Shown piece by piece: positions 1-7,257 of a DNA stretch of 21,410 nt. The DNA comes from JAJRZX01 sp964407495. GTDB taxonomy: Bacteria; Desulfobacterota; GWC2-55-46; JADFVP01. Position 1 is the first letter of the stretch, and each line of letters opens with the position of its first letter. Under the pieces are notes generated by a model. The model was not told the origin of the DNA and made no database searches. It was given only the letters and a program-made list of their open reading frames with translations. A program made the position numbers and the translations under genes. Location: contig CAYOVP010000032.1 of the NCBI GenBank assembly GCA_964407495.1, forward strand, positions 1 to 21,410, read 5' to 3'.

Positions 1-229
1 TCGCTATACCCTCGACAGCGCCTCTTACGGCGTTACCCTGGGCAAGACCGGTTCCGAAAGAGGCTATGGCCATGCCTATTGCGGCGGCCAGGCCCACAAC
101 CGTAAAGAACATGATGTGCCCGCCGCCCGCGCCGTGTTGCGCGCCTTCTGCCGCCTCTGCCCATACATTGGGCGCCACGGCAAGCGTTAAAACGGCGATT
201 GCGGACATTAACGATAGACTCTTCTTCAT
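1..229 (-). CDS. atpE: F-type ATP synthase subunit c, N-terminal part (cut by window edge)
   Basis: The first 76 codons are present and the gene runs off the left edge. The product is the membrane rotor subunit of F1Fo ATP synthase. Residues 1-24 form a signal-peptide-like leader (MKK, then a hydrophobic stretch ending AEA). A short Gly/His-rich linker follows, then the first rotor helix and polar loop with the family signature GLAQGNAVRGAVEGIA (residues 61-76). The second helix with the ion-binding carboxylate is outside the window, so proton versus sodium specificity cannot be read. The ATG is preceded by a near-perfect Shine-Dalgarno, CCTAAGGAGG (241-250). The upstream neighbour is the ACIII operon, so atpE here does not directly follow atpB as is usual. 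Leader-bearing c subunits are known in several bacteria. Identity is secure despite truncation. Confidence 0.9.
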   Translation of the reverse strand, partial: MKKSLSLMSAIAVLTLAVAPNVWAEAAEGAQHGAGGGHIMFFTVVGLAAAIGMAIASFGTGLAQGNAVRGAVEGIA

Positions 230-258
230 AACCGGTTTTACCTCCTTAGGTTTCTGCC

Positions 259-281
259 ACCTGCTCTGTCCAGGAGCAGGT
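259..281 (-). promoter_or_regulatory. Hairpin in the atpE leader
   Basis: Read on the minus strand, ACCTGCTC pairs perfectly with GAGCAGGT around a 7-base loop. The hairpin lies between the predicted atpE promoter and its ribosome binding site, so it would be part of the 5' untranslated leader. It might stabilise the message or tune translation of this highly expressed subunit. Function is inference. Confidence 0.45.
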
Positions 282-303
282 TGTTGTTTTTTTGTGAGGC
301 TAA

Positions 304-332
304 ATCTTACTAAAACGCTGATTTAGTGTCAA
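304..332 (-). promoter_or_regulatory. Sigma-70-type promoter for atpE
   Basis: On the minus strand a perfect -35 box TTGACA (327-332) is followed by a 17-base spacer and the -10 box TAAGAT (304-309, 4 of 6 matches). It points at atpE, about 75 bases upstream of its start codon, and lies downstream of the ACIII operon. This implies that atpE is transcribed independently of ACIII. Confidence 0.65.
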
Positions 333-386
333 GGCTTTTTAGGCCCTTTTTTTTGCTTATTCTTCATGGCTTTCCTGTCATTGTCC

Positions 387-435
387 GAGCAGGTGACCGG
401 GGAGGGTAGACCCGGGAAGGTAGGCTCACCTGTTC
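387..435. other. Long-arm inverted repeat between actF and atpE
   Basis: GAGCAGGTGA (387-396) faces TCACCTGTTC (426-435). On the plus strand all ten pairs form with one G-U; on the minus strand one pair is a mismatch. The loop is GC-rich and includes a possible CCGGG/CCCGG inner stem. It starts about 12 bases after the actF stop, so it may mark the 3' end of the ACIII transcript. There is no T-run directly after it, so it is not a textbook intrinsic terminator. Confidence 0.35.
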
Positions 436-447
436 TCATGGACCGCC

Positions 448-1671
448 TCAATGCCCCCCCTGGCCAGGTCTCTCCACCCTGATGCTGACATCAGGGAAGA
501 GTCTGAAAAAGACTATCAGGGAGAGCATGGTTGCGGCGAGGAAGCCGAGAAATAGAGAGATGTTCACGTATGTGCCGAGCGCCGCCTCTGAGCCGTCTGA
601 GTAGACAGGGACTATCATGAGGTAGCGATTCAGCCAGAGGCCTATGCATAGTATGATTGCCACTGCAGTGATGCCGATGGTAGTGAGTTTTATCCTGCGG
701 AACAAGAGGAGAAAGAAGGGCAGGATAAAGACGGCAAGTAGCATGGCTATGAAGACGGGCTGGTAGTGGCCGCTCATCTGCTTGAGCAGAGGGCCGTATT
801 TTTCCGTGAGTTCCGGGTACCACTCTACGATGTGCTGTGACCAGAACATGTATACCCAGGTAAGGACGAACCCCATGAAGAACTTTCCCATGGGCTCAAT
901 GTGGTCGAGGTCGGGGTCGGGGTCTTCTGGGCCTCTCTTTATGAAGACGCGAGCCATGAGGTAGAGGAAGGCCGGCCCTGCAAGGAGGTTGCCAACCCAG
1001 TAGAAGCCTGGGAAGATCGTGCTCTCCCAGTGAGGTATTATCATCATGGCAAAGTCCCAGGCCACGTTTGTATTGGCCCAGACATAAAAAAACATGACAA
1101 AGCCCCCGAGGAAGTTCATCTTTACCCTGAGTGCATCGGGTATGTTCTCATAGGCCTCTTCTTCTCGGCTACCGCGGAAGTAGAGGTAACTGAGGAGATA
1201 GAAGAGGGGCATGGTGACGACGTAGCGCCAGATGAAGAAGTCGGTATTGAGCCAGGGGCTCGAGTGGCCCCCATGTGCAGAAGCGTGTTCTGCTGTTTGT
1301 TCTACGGCTTGTGCGGCTGCGTTTGCGGCGTGCCCGGCGCCGTGCTGCATCCAGTAGAAGAGGTGCTCTGCTCCTCCGAAGTATATGATTACGAAGCCTA
1401 TGAAGCCCACGGGAATGAAGGAGAGCGTCAGGATCTCGCCAAGTCTGTTGAAGTACTGGGCCCATGTGGATTTTGCCACGCGCATTATTGCAGAGAAGAC
1501 TATACCTGTCTGCGTGAGCCCGAGGAAGAAGAGATAGTTGACGGCAAGGAGCGCCCAGAGCGTGGGGCTCTCGGAGTTGTGCGAGGCAACGTAGGCGAAT
1601 GATACTATGCCGTTTGCCAGTATTATGAGCAGGACCGGTAGGAGCATGGACCTTATGCCGTATTTGTTCAT
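448..1671 (-). CDS. actF: Alternative complex III membrane subunit ActF (NrfD/PsrC family)
   Basis: A 407-residue integral membrane protein with about ten hydrophobic segments, forming the second quinol-side NrfD-like subunit of alternative complex III. Family features include the early segment LGLTQTGIVFSAIMRV (about residues 50-65) and a C-terminal cytoplasmic tail after the last helix. It is the last gene of the act operon and starts 4 bases after the actE stop codon, with only a weak ribosome binding site (GAGAT), so translational coupling is likely. An odd feature is a hydrophilic Ala/His-rich insertion at about residues 108-138, predicted between two helices. ActF and ActC are homologous to each other; the assignment as ActF rests on gene order after actD-actE. 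Confidence 0.88.
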   Translation of the reverse strand: MNKYGIRSMLLPVLLIILANGIVSFAYVASHNSESPTLWALLAVNYLFFLGLTQTGIVFSAIMRVAKSTWAQYFNRLGEILTLSFIPVGFIGFVIIYFGGAEHLFYWMQHGAGHAANAAAQAVEQTAEHASAHGGHSSPWLNTDFFIWRYVVTMPLFYLLSYLYFRGSREEEAYENIPDALRVKMNFLGGFVMFFYVWANTNVAWDFAMMIIPHWESTIFPGFYWVGNLLAGPAFLYLMARVFIKRGPEDPDPDLDHIEPMGKFFMGFVLTWVYMFWSQHIVEWYPELTEKYGPLLKQMSGHYQPVFIAMLLAVFILPFFLLLFRRIKLTTIGITAVAIILCIGLWLNRYLMIVPVYSDGSEAALGTYVNISLFLGFLAATMLSLIVFFRLFPDVSIRVERPGQGGH

Positions 1672-1675
1672 ATCT

Positions 1676-2206
1676 CTATTTTCCCGCAGTCTCTTCTTTT
1701 TTTAACTGGTGCAGTATGTAGTTTACTATGTACCATCTGTCCATCTTGTCCACGGAGTCTCCGTAGGAGGGCATGACGGCAAGGCCGCCGTTGGTGATGG
1801 TGTAGAAGATATCCCCATCGGGCTTATTCTGGACGTAGTCAGAGGTCAGGTCCGTAGGGGGTATGTATTTCTTACCCACCAAGCCATCGCCGTGTCCTGT
1901 TGCGCCGTGGCAGGGCAGGCAGTATATCCTGAAGAGGGAGCGTCCTTTCTTGAGGGCCTCTGGTGTAGGCTTTACCGGGTTCTTCAGGGTTGCGGCCTCG
2001 GCCCTGTCTTTGGCAAAGAAGGGTTTACCCTCTATGGAGACAATGCCATCTGGTTGCGGGGGTGCCGGCTCTTCCTGTGCGCGGTGGTTCCTCTGGTGGT
2101 ACATGTCCCAGGACCAGGGCCATGCATAGGCCAGGGCAGGGACCATGAGGGCCAGGAAGGCAAGCGCTGTTATTGTACTAAGCCTCTTCATATCAGGTCT
2201 CATCAT
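1676..2206 (-). CDS. actE: Alternative complex III monoheme cytochrome c subunit ActE
   Basis: A 176-residue exported class I cytochrome c. Residues 1-28 form a signal peptide (MKRLS, hydrophobic core, ALAYA). The heme motif CLPCH sits at residues 96-100 and the likely axial methionine in VMPSYG is M145. In ACIII this subunit passes electrons from the pentaheme ActA towards the terminal oxidase. It overlaps the end of actD by 14 bases when the first ATG is used. An internal ATG at 2191 (residue 6, MKRLST) would start one base past the actD stop and gives a cleaner signal peptide, so it may be the real start. Heme count and position match ActE of characterised ACIII operons. Confidence 0.9.
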   Translation of the reverse strand: MMRPDMKRLSTITALAFLALMVPALAYAWPWSWDMYHQRNHRAQEEPAPPQPDGIVSIEGKPFFAKDRAEAATLKNPVKPTPEALKKGRSLFRIYCLPCHGATGHGDGLVGKKYIPPTDLTSDYVQNKPDGDIFYTITNGGLAVMPSYGDSVDKMDRWYIVNYILHQLKKEETAGK

Positions 2207-2732
2207 AGAGGGAGAGGGTATTCTTCAGTTGTTTCACCTCATAGGCGCCAAAGTCCCTGAGTATCTCCTCCACCTCGTCATACATGTCTTCTCTTATGCC
2301 CTCGACGAGCAGACCGAATCCGTCTACGCTGGCGATGGGGTCATAGAGCCTTCCCTTGCCAAGGTTCGGCAGTCTGGCGATAATACAGAACCCAAGGAGT
2401 GTCATGAGCACGCCAGCAAGTATGCTCGTCTCGTAAGAGAGCAGGAGCGTGGGTGTTGCCGCGAAGATGGGCTTACCGCCCCTGGGGAGTATATATAGGG
2501 CCGCTGTGCCGAGGGTAAGGATTATACCGCCAAAGAACCCGGTCACACCGCCAAAGAGCGTAAAATAGCGGACATAGTTGTGGCGCTGTGCAATGTTGTG
2601 ATACTCGGGCTCGTGACCAAGGGGCACGGGCGAGAAGAGCGTGACTCCATAGCCAGTCTTCTTGAGCCTGTCCGCCGCCTCCATCATGGTATCGGCGTGT
2701 TTAAATATACCAAGTAGGGGAGCCATCTTCAT
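2193..2732 (-). CDS. actD: Alternative complex III subunit ActD (DUF3341)
   Basis: A 179-residue protein with a soluble N-terminal domain (about 1-55), two transmembrane helices (about 56-85 and 102-122) separated by a short loop, and a soluble C-terminal tail. The opening, with LLGIFKHADTMMEAADRLKK, and the helix pair are typical of DUF3341 proteins, the ActD subunits of ACIII. These have no cofactor and a structural role. The start codon has a good ribosome binding site (AAAGGA) located inside the end of actC, and the two genes overlap by 32 bases. Confidence 0.9.
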   Translation of the reverse strand: MKMAPLLGIFKHADTMMEAADRLKKTGYGVTLFSPVPLGHEPEYHNIAQRHNYVRYFTLFGGVTGFFGGIILTLGTAALYILPRGGKPIFAATPTLLLSYETSILAGVLMTLLGFCIIARLPNLGKGRLYDPIASVDGFGLLVEGIREDMYDEVEEILRDFGAYEVKQLKNTLSLYDET

Positions 2733-4080
2733 GGGGCGTTCCTTTTTTACGTCTCCTGGGTATACCCAGGTCTTCCTTTATCTCGTATATGGAGAGACTT
2801 GGCCACAGTTTTATGAAGAGGAGAAAGAGCACGACAAAGAAGAAGAAGGAGCCTACTGTCATGGATATCTCCGTAAAACTCGGTATGTAACTGTTCCACA
2901 TAAAGGGGAAGAACTTTCTCGGCAGAGAGGCGACTACGAGGAGGTATCTCTCTATCCACATACCAAGGTTTATTCCGAGGGATATGAAGAATATAACAGG
3001 GATGCACCTTCTTACCTTTCCAGAGATGAGCAGGAGCGGGGCAAAGGTGTTGGTTGCTATCATGAGCCAGTACAGATATGCGAGGGGGCTATTGAGCATG
3101 CGGTATATGAGGGCCTCGTTCTCGTAACTCGTATTTGCGAACCAGCCCGTGAAGACCTCCACCACATTGATGTAACTCCAGATGAGCGACATGACGAGGA
3201 GGAGGATGCAGAGTTTCGAGAGGTGCTCGGTGGTGATGTACTTCTGTATCTTCAGGGCCTTTCTGAGGACCACCATAAGTGTTACGATGGCGGCGGACCC
3301 GGAGTATATGGCGCCCACGACAAAGTAGGGGCCGAAGATGGTCTTGTTGAGGGCCGGCACCATGGAGAGCGCCAGGTCCCAGGAGACGATGGAGTGGACT
3401 GAGACTGCCAGCGGGATGATGAAGATGGCGAAGAAGCCGTAGGCCTTGTTCAGCCAGTGCCACTCGGCGTCTGTTCCTCTCCAGCCAAGGGAGAGATATC
3501 CGTAGAACTCGCGCCTCCAGCCCGTGGTCCTGTCACGTATGGCCGCGAGGTCCGGGATGGAGCCGAAGTAGAGGAAGATCATGCTGGACGTGGCATAGGT
3601 GCTGATGGCGAAGACGTCGAACATGAGGGGAGAGATGAAGTTCACCCAGAGCAGGCGCTGGTTGGGGTAGGGCATAGTCCAGTAGAAGTTCCAGGGCCTC
3701 CCCATGTGTACGAAGATGAACATGGCCGCCGTCAGGACGGAGAAAAAGGTCATGGCCTCTGCACTCCGGTAGATGGACCTTCGCCAGGGCGTCTCTGTTA
3801 TGAAGAGGATGGCAGAGAGGAGCGTGCCGGAGTGGCTTATGCCTATCCAGAAGATGAAGTTTGCGATGTAGATGCCCCAGAAGGCAGGCGTCTGGAGCCC
3901 GGTCACTCCCTGGCCTGTGTATATCTGGCGGACCCAGGCCCCGCCCCAGAGCCCGGCGGCAAGGAGGACGCAGACAACGAGGAGCACGTAGTAGCCTGTG
4001 CCCGTCTTTGTCATTGTGCGAAGTACGTCATCGTTTACTTCGCTGTAGGAGATGGTTCTGCCCGCCTCGTTGTTAGCCAT
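2701..4080 (-). CDS. actC: Alternative complex III membrane subunit ActC (NrfD/PsrC family)
   Basis: A 459-residue polytopic membrane protein of the NrfD family with about ten hydrophobic segments. It would hold the quinol-binding site close to the iron-sulfur subunit ActB2. Visible family features include the helix segment IFWIGISHSGTLLSAILF (about residues 75-92), HMGRPWNFYW near residue 125 and a long basic C-terminal tail (IPRRRKKG). Its ATG overlaps the TAA stop of actB2 by one base (TAATG), a strong sign of translational coupling. It precedes actD with a 32-base overlap. Its position right after the ferredoxin subunit distinguishes it from its paralogue ActF. Confidence 0.92.
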   Translation of the reverse strand: MANNEAGRTISYSEVNDDVLRTMTKTGTGYYVLLVVCVLLAAGLWGGAWVRQIYTGQGVTGLQTPAFWGIYIANFIFWIGISHSGTLLSAILFITETPWRRSIYRSAEAMTFFSVLTAAMFIFVHMGRPWNFYWTMPYPNQRLLWVNFISPLMFDVFAISTYATSSMIFLYFGSIPDLAAIRDRTTGWRREFYGYLSLGWRGTDAEWHWLNKAYGFFAIFIIPLAVSVHSIVSWDLALSMVPALNKTIFGPYFVVGAIYSGSAAIVTLMVVLRKALKIQKYITTEHLSKLCILLLVMSLIWSYINVVEVFTGWFANTSYENEALIYRMLNSPLAYLYWLMIATNTFAPLLLISGKVRRCIPVIFFISLGINLGMWIERYLLVVASLPRKFFPFMWNSYIPSFTEISMTVGSFFFFVVLFLLFIKLWPSLSIYEIKEDLGIPRRRKKGTPHEDGSPTWYI

Positions 4081-4838
4081 TAATCCATAACCCTTTTAAG
4101 ATATATGACCGATGGTTTTGTCTCGAGGTCCTCAAAGAGCCTGTACCCGCGAGCGTTTTTTGCGAGTTTGGAGACCTTGCTCTTTGGGTCCATGAGGTCT
4201 CCGAAGGTAAGGGCGCCTGTGGGGCAACTCTGCACGCAGGCCGGCTGAACCTCGCCGTCGCGTATCTCTCTCTTCTCGTCCTTTGCCTTGTCTCCGGCGG
4301 CGCGGATTCTCTGTATGCAGAAGGTGCACTTTTCCATTACACCCATCTCGCGCACAGTAACATCGGGGTTCAGTTGTTCGTCAAGGGGCTTGTCCCACTT
4401 GTAGGTAAACCAGTTGAAGCGCCTGACGTCATAGGGGCAGTACGTTGCGCAGGTAAAGGTGCCGACGCATCTGTTGTAGACCTGTACGTTGAGTCCGTCC
4501 TGGTTGTGGTACGTGGCATAGACAGGGCAACCTATCTCGCAGGGCGCCCGGTCGCACTGCTGGCACATGACGGGTATGAACTTGACCTTTACGTTGGGGT
4601 ACTCGCCCTCTATGTATCTCTCTATCCTGAGCCAGTTGAAGAACCTGTTGTCATTGCACCCCTGCTCGCCCACGACTGGAAGGTTGTTCTCTGCATAGCA
4701 GGCCACCACACAGGCCTCACAACCATTGCACCTGTCTATATCCACGACAATGGCCCAGTGGTGGTCGAACTTCTTGTAGTACCCCGGCCTCCTCATGTCC
4801 TTGAGCCGGTCTTTTATTCTCGAGACTATGCCGGACAA
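4080..4838 (-). CDS. actB2: Alternative complex III iron-sulfur subunit (ActB C-terminal half as a separate protein)
   Basis: A 252-residue ferredoxin-like protein of the PsrB/HybA type. Cysteine sets: C37-C40-C43-C47, C92-C95-C100-C104, C124-C130-C134 and C171-C174-C201-C205. The third set has Thr127 where many relatives have Cys (CVGTFTC against CxxCxxC). That leaves 15 ligands, consistent with three [4Fe-4S] and one [3Fe-4S] cluster as reported for ACIII. It has no signal peptide and probably depends on the Tat signal of ActB1. The start is TTG, decided by a strong AAGGAG nine bases upstream; the TTG follows the actB1 TAA directly. In characterised ACIII this domain is often fused to ActB1. 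Confidence 0.92.
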   Translation of the reverse strand: MSGIVSRIKDRLKDMRRPGYYKKFDHHWAIVVDIDRCNGCEACVVACYAENNLPVVGEQGCNDNRFFNWLRIERYIEGEYPNVKVKFIPVMCQQCDRAPCEIGCPVYATYHNQDGLNVQVYNRCVGTFTCATYCPYDVRRFNWFTYKWDKPLDEQLNPDVTVREMGVMEKCTFCIQRIRAAGDKAKDEKREIRDGEVQPACVQSCPTGALTFGDLMDPKSKVSKLAKNARGYRLFEDLETKPSVIYLKRVMD

Positions 4839-7130
4839 TTAAACTTTCTCCTTTTTGAGTTTCCTGTACTCCTGGCTCGTAATGGTCTGAACAATGGGCC
4901 TTCCGTGCTCTGTGGGCGGGCCGTGTTCCTTCACCGTGGGCTCTACCTTTACCATGCGTCCCATGCCCGTTGTGCGCTCAACGGCCACACGCGTACAGTT
5001 CAGGGCCATGGCACCAGACTCGGGGTTCTCCACCGCTGGGATTATTTCTATCGGATTGACGCCCCTGCCCTCGGCGTACCTGCCGTAGAGTTTGTGTCCC
5101 TGGCCTATGGGCATTGCCACGGTATCGGGGCGGATGCCGGGGTAGGGGAAGGCATAGGCCTTTATCTCTCCATAGGGAGATCGGACCCTCACCTTGTCGC
5201 CCTCGCTGATACCGAGCCTCTTTGCAGTCTTGGGATTTATCTCCACCCAACTGCCCCAGACCACGGTGGAGATGGGATCAGGGAGTTCCTGGAGCCAGGG
5301 GAGGTTGGCACCTCGTCCATCGAGGTGTCCCTGCTGCGGATATAGAATGAGGTAGAGGGGATAGGTAACCTTGTCACCCCTGAACTTCGCCTGCCTGGCC
5401 GGGAGGTAGCCCTTTACCCTTGCAGGCGATACCGAGAGGGTCTTCTTGGCAGAGGTCTTTGTATCCCACCAGCCGCCTCTCTGGAGGAGTTTGTTCCAGA
5501 ACCTCTCGAAGGTAAGGTTTGCGCGTGAGACGGCCTTGTTCTTCTTGTATATCTTTCTCCATGACTCCTTGAGATATGTATGATAATCCACGAAGTCGAG
5601 GTCACTGGCCACCTTGCCTCCGAGTTCGCGGGCCAGCGCAAGGAAGATATCACCAGAGCCCCTGGTCTTGAAGACCGGGCTCACCACAGGTTGCATGAGT
5701 GTGGCAACGACGCCCTCTGCGACGCCTGGGTTGGCGAAGTCGTCTCCCCAGTCCTCGAGGGATGTACTCAGCGGAAGGATGAGGTCGGCCATGGCCGATG
5801 TCTCGTCCATGAACGAGGTCATGGAGCAGATGAATGGTATGTTTTTCAGGGCCCCTTCAAGGCCGAGTTTTGGCGGCGTGGTAAAGAGGGGGTTGGTGTT
5901 GTGGACGATGAGGGTCTTTACCCTCATGGCCGCGGCCTCGCGCGCAAGGTGTGTTGCCCCCTTCTCAAAATCCATGTCCTGACGCCCAGGGACAAAGAAG
6001 AGTTCGTCGGGGTTTGGCAGTAGGCCGCCCTTTTTTCCGAGGGAGCCGCCAAGGTGGTTGAGGATATTTACTGCCACTACCTGGTTTACTCCGCCGTCGT
6101 AGCCTGCCACGACCTCACCGCCGAGGGCAAGGCTCTTAGGGGCCCTTGCAAAGTCCTTTGCCATGGAGTAGACCTTTGCGGACTCTACGTCCGTAACCTG
6201 AGCCGTACGTGCAGGGTCAAAGGCAGAGAGGGCTGACTTCCAGCGCGATGCGTCGGCGCCTTTGTATAGCCCTGCGTCCACTATGGCGTAGGCGAGCGAG
6301 AGGGCCAGAGTGCCCTCTGTGCCAGGCCTTACAGGCACCCACTCATCGGCATTGGCGCCGGTAAGCGAGATACGGGGCTCTATCTGGATGAGCCTGCCAC
6401 GGGCCCCGGGCCTACCCTGACGCATATGGCCGTAGGCGCGGCCAAAGTTCACGGGGCTGAGCCAGGTGCCGGCAAAGTCGGCGCCAAAGGAGAGGATATA
6501 GGAGGCATTGGCTATGTCGTAATGGGGAATGGCGTCTATGCCGAGGGCAGTCTTGTTGGCAAGGCGCAGGTTCCTGTAGTCAAAGAGTTCGTACTGGGCG
6601 TAATTGGGCGAGCCCAGGGCCTTCATGAAGGTGGATATGAGGATGTCCAGGTGGCCTCGGATGGTATTGGCGAGGAGGTATACGCCCTCTGCCTCGTCCT
6701 TGTCCACGCGTTCCTTGAGGTTCGCACCAAGTGTCTTTATGGCCTCTTCCCAGGAGACTGTCTCGAACTTTCCAGACCCCCTCGGGCCAGTCCTCTTCAT
6801 GGGGGCCTTGATGCGGTCCGGGTTGTAGAGGGCCTGGAGCGCGGCCTGGCCTCGCGCGCAGAGTTTGCCCCTGCTCACGGGGTGAAGGGGGTTGCCCTCT
6901 ATCTTCTTGGCCCTGCCGTCCATGACCTTCACTATGACACCGCAACCTGCGGGGCACTGCGTGCAGAGCGAGGAGTACCACGTCCCCACACCGGGGATGA
7001 TATCCTCGGGCGGAATGAGGTAGGGGATGAGTTTCGCACCAGGGGGGCGCGAGACCTTGCCGAAGATCCCTCCGAGGACCACGCCAGCGCCGCCTGCGCC
7101 TATGTACTTGAGAAAATCTCTGCGCTTCAT
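4839..7130 (-). CDS. actB1: Alternative complex III molybdopterin-oxidoreductase-like subunit (ActB N-terminal half)
   Basis: A 763-residue member of the complex iron-sulfur molybdoenzyme superfamily. It begins with a Tat signal (MKRRDFLKYIGAGGAG), so it acts on the periplasmic face. A CxxCxxxC plus distal Cys motif (C56, C59, C63, C91) could bind one [4Fe-4S] cluster. The body has the usual molybdopterin-fold blocks (for example GKLCARGQAALQ and VHNTNPLFTTPP), and the C-terminal MopB domain includes WVEINPKTAKRLG. I see no obvious Ser/Cys/Sec metal ligand where active molybdoenzymes carry one; characterised ActB lacks a Mo cofactor. The ATG is preceded by GGGAAGGG. The split from ActB2 is clean, with adjacent stop and start codons. 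Confidence 0.9.
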   Translation of the reverse strand: MKRRDFLKYIGAGGAGVVLGGIFGKVSRPPGAKLIPYLIPPEDIIPGVGTWYSSLCTQCPAGCGVIVKVMDGRAKKIEGNPLHPVSRGKLCARGQAALQALYNPDRIKAPMKRTGPRGSGKFETVSWEEAIKTLGANLKERVDKDEAEGVYLLANTIRGHLDILISTFMKALGSPNYAQYELFDYRNLRLANKTALGIDAIPHYDIANASYILSFGADFAGTWLSPVNFGRAYGHMRQGRPGARGRLIQIEPRISLTGANADEWVPVRPGTEGTLALSLAYAIVDAGLYKGADASRWKSALSAFDPARTAQVTDVESAKVYSMAKDFARAPKSLALGGEVVAGYDGGVNQVVAVNILNHLGGSLGKKGGLLPNPDELFFVPGRQDMDFEKGATHLAREAAAMRVKTLIVHNTNPLFTTPPKLGLEGALKNIPFICSMTSFMDETSAMADLILPLSTSLEDWGDDFANPGVAEGVVATLMQPVVSPVFKTRGSGDIFLALARELGGKVASDLDFVDYHTYLKESWRKIYKKNKAVSRANLTFERFWNKLLQRGGWWDTKTSAKKTLSVSPARVKGYLPARQAKFRGDKVTYPLYLILYPQQGHLDGRGANLPWLQELPDPISTVVWGSWVEINPKTAKRLGISEGDKVRVRSPYGEIKAYAFPYPGIRPDTVAMPIGQGHKLYGRYAEGRGVNPIEIIPAVENPESGAMALNCTRVAVERTTGMGRMVKVEPTVKEHGPPTEHGRPIVQTITSQEYRKLKKEKV

Positions 7131-7257
7131 ACCCTTCCCGATCTTCTTAAAACGCCATGGAGCGAGTGGACTTATTTCTCAATCATGCCCTGCCTGCATC
7201 CGCTACCGGCGGGCCTTGCTGAAGTCTCCGGGCCCCGCCCTGCCCCCTGACCAGCCC

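Noticed and set aside
901..1602. Long plus-strand reading frames opposite the act genes
   Set aside because: They are antisense to well-supported genes, have odd composition rich in Glu, Gly and Val, and show no family motif or ribosome binding site. They arise from the codon bias of the true minus-strand genes.
4839..7130. Reading actB1 as a catalytic molybdoenzyme such as polysulfide or nitrate reductase
   Set aside because: The neighbours (pentaheme cytochrome, DUF3341, monoheme cytochrome, second NrfD protein) define alternative complex III, and I see no clear metal-ligand residue.
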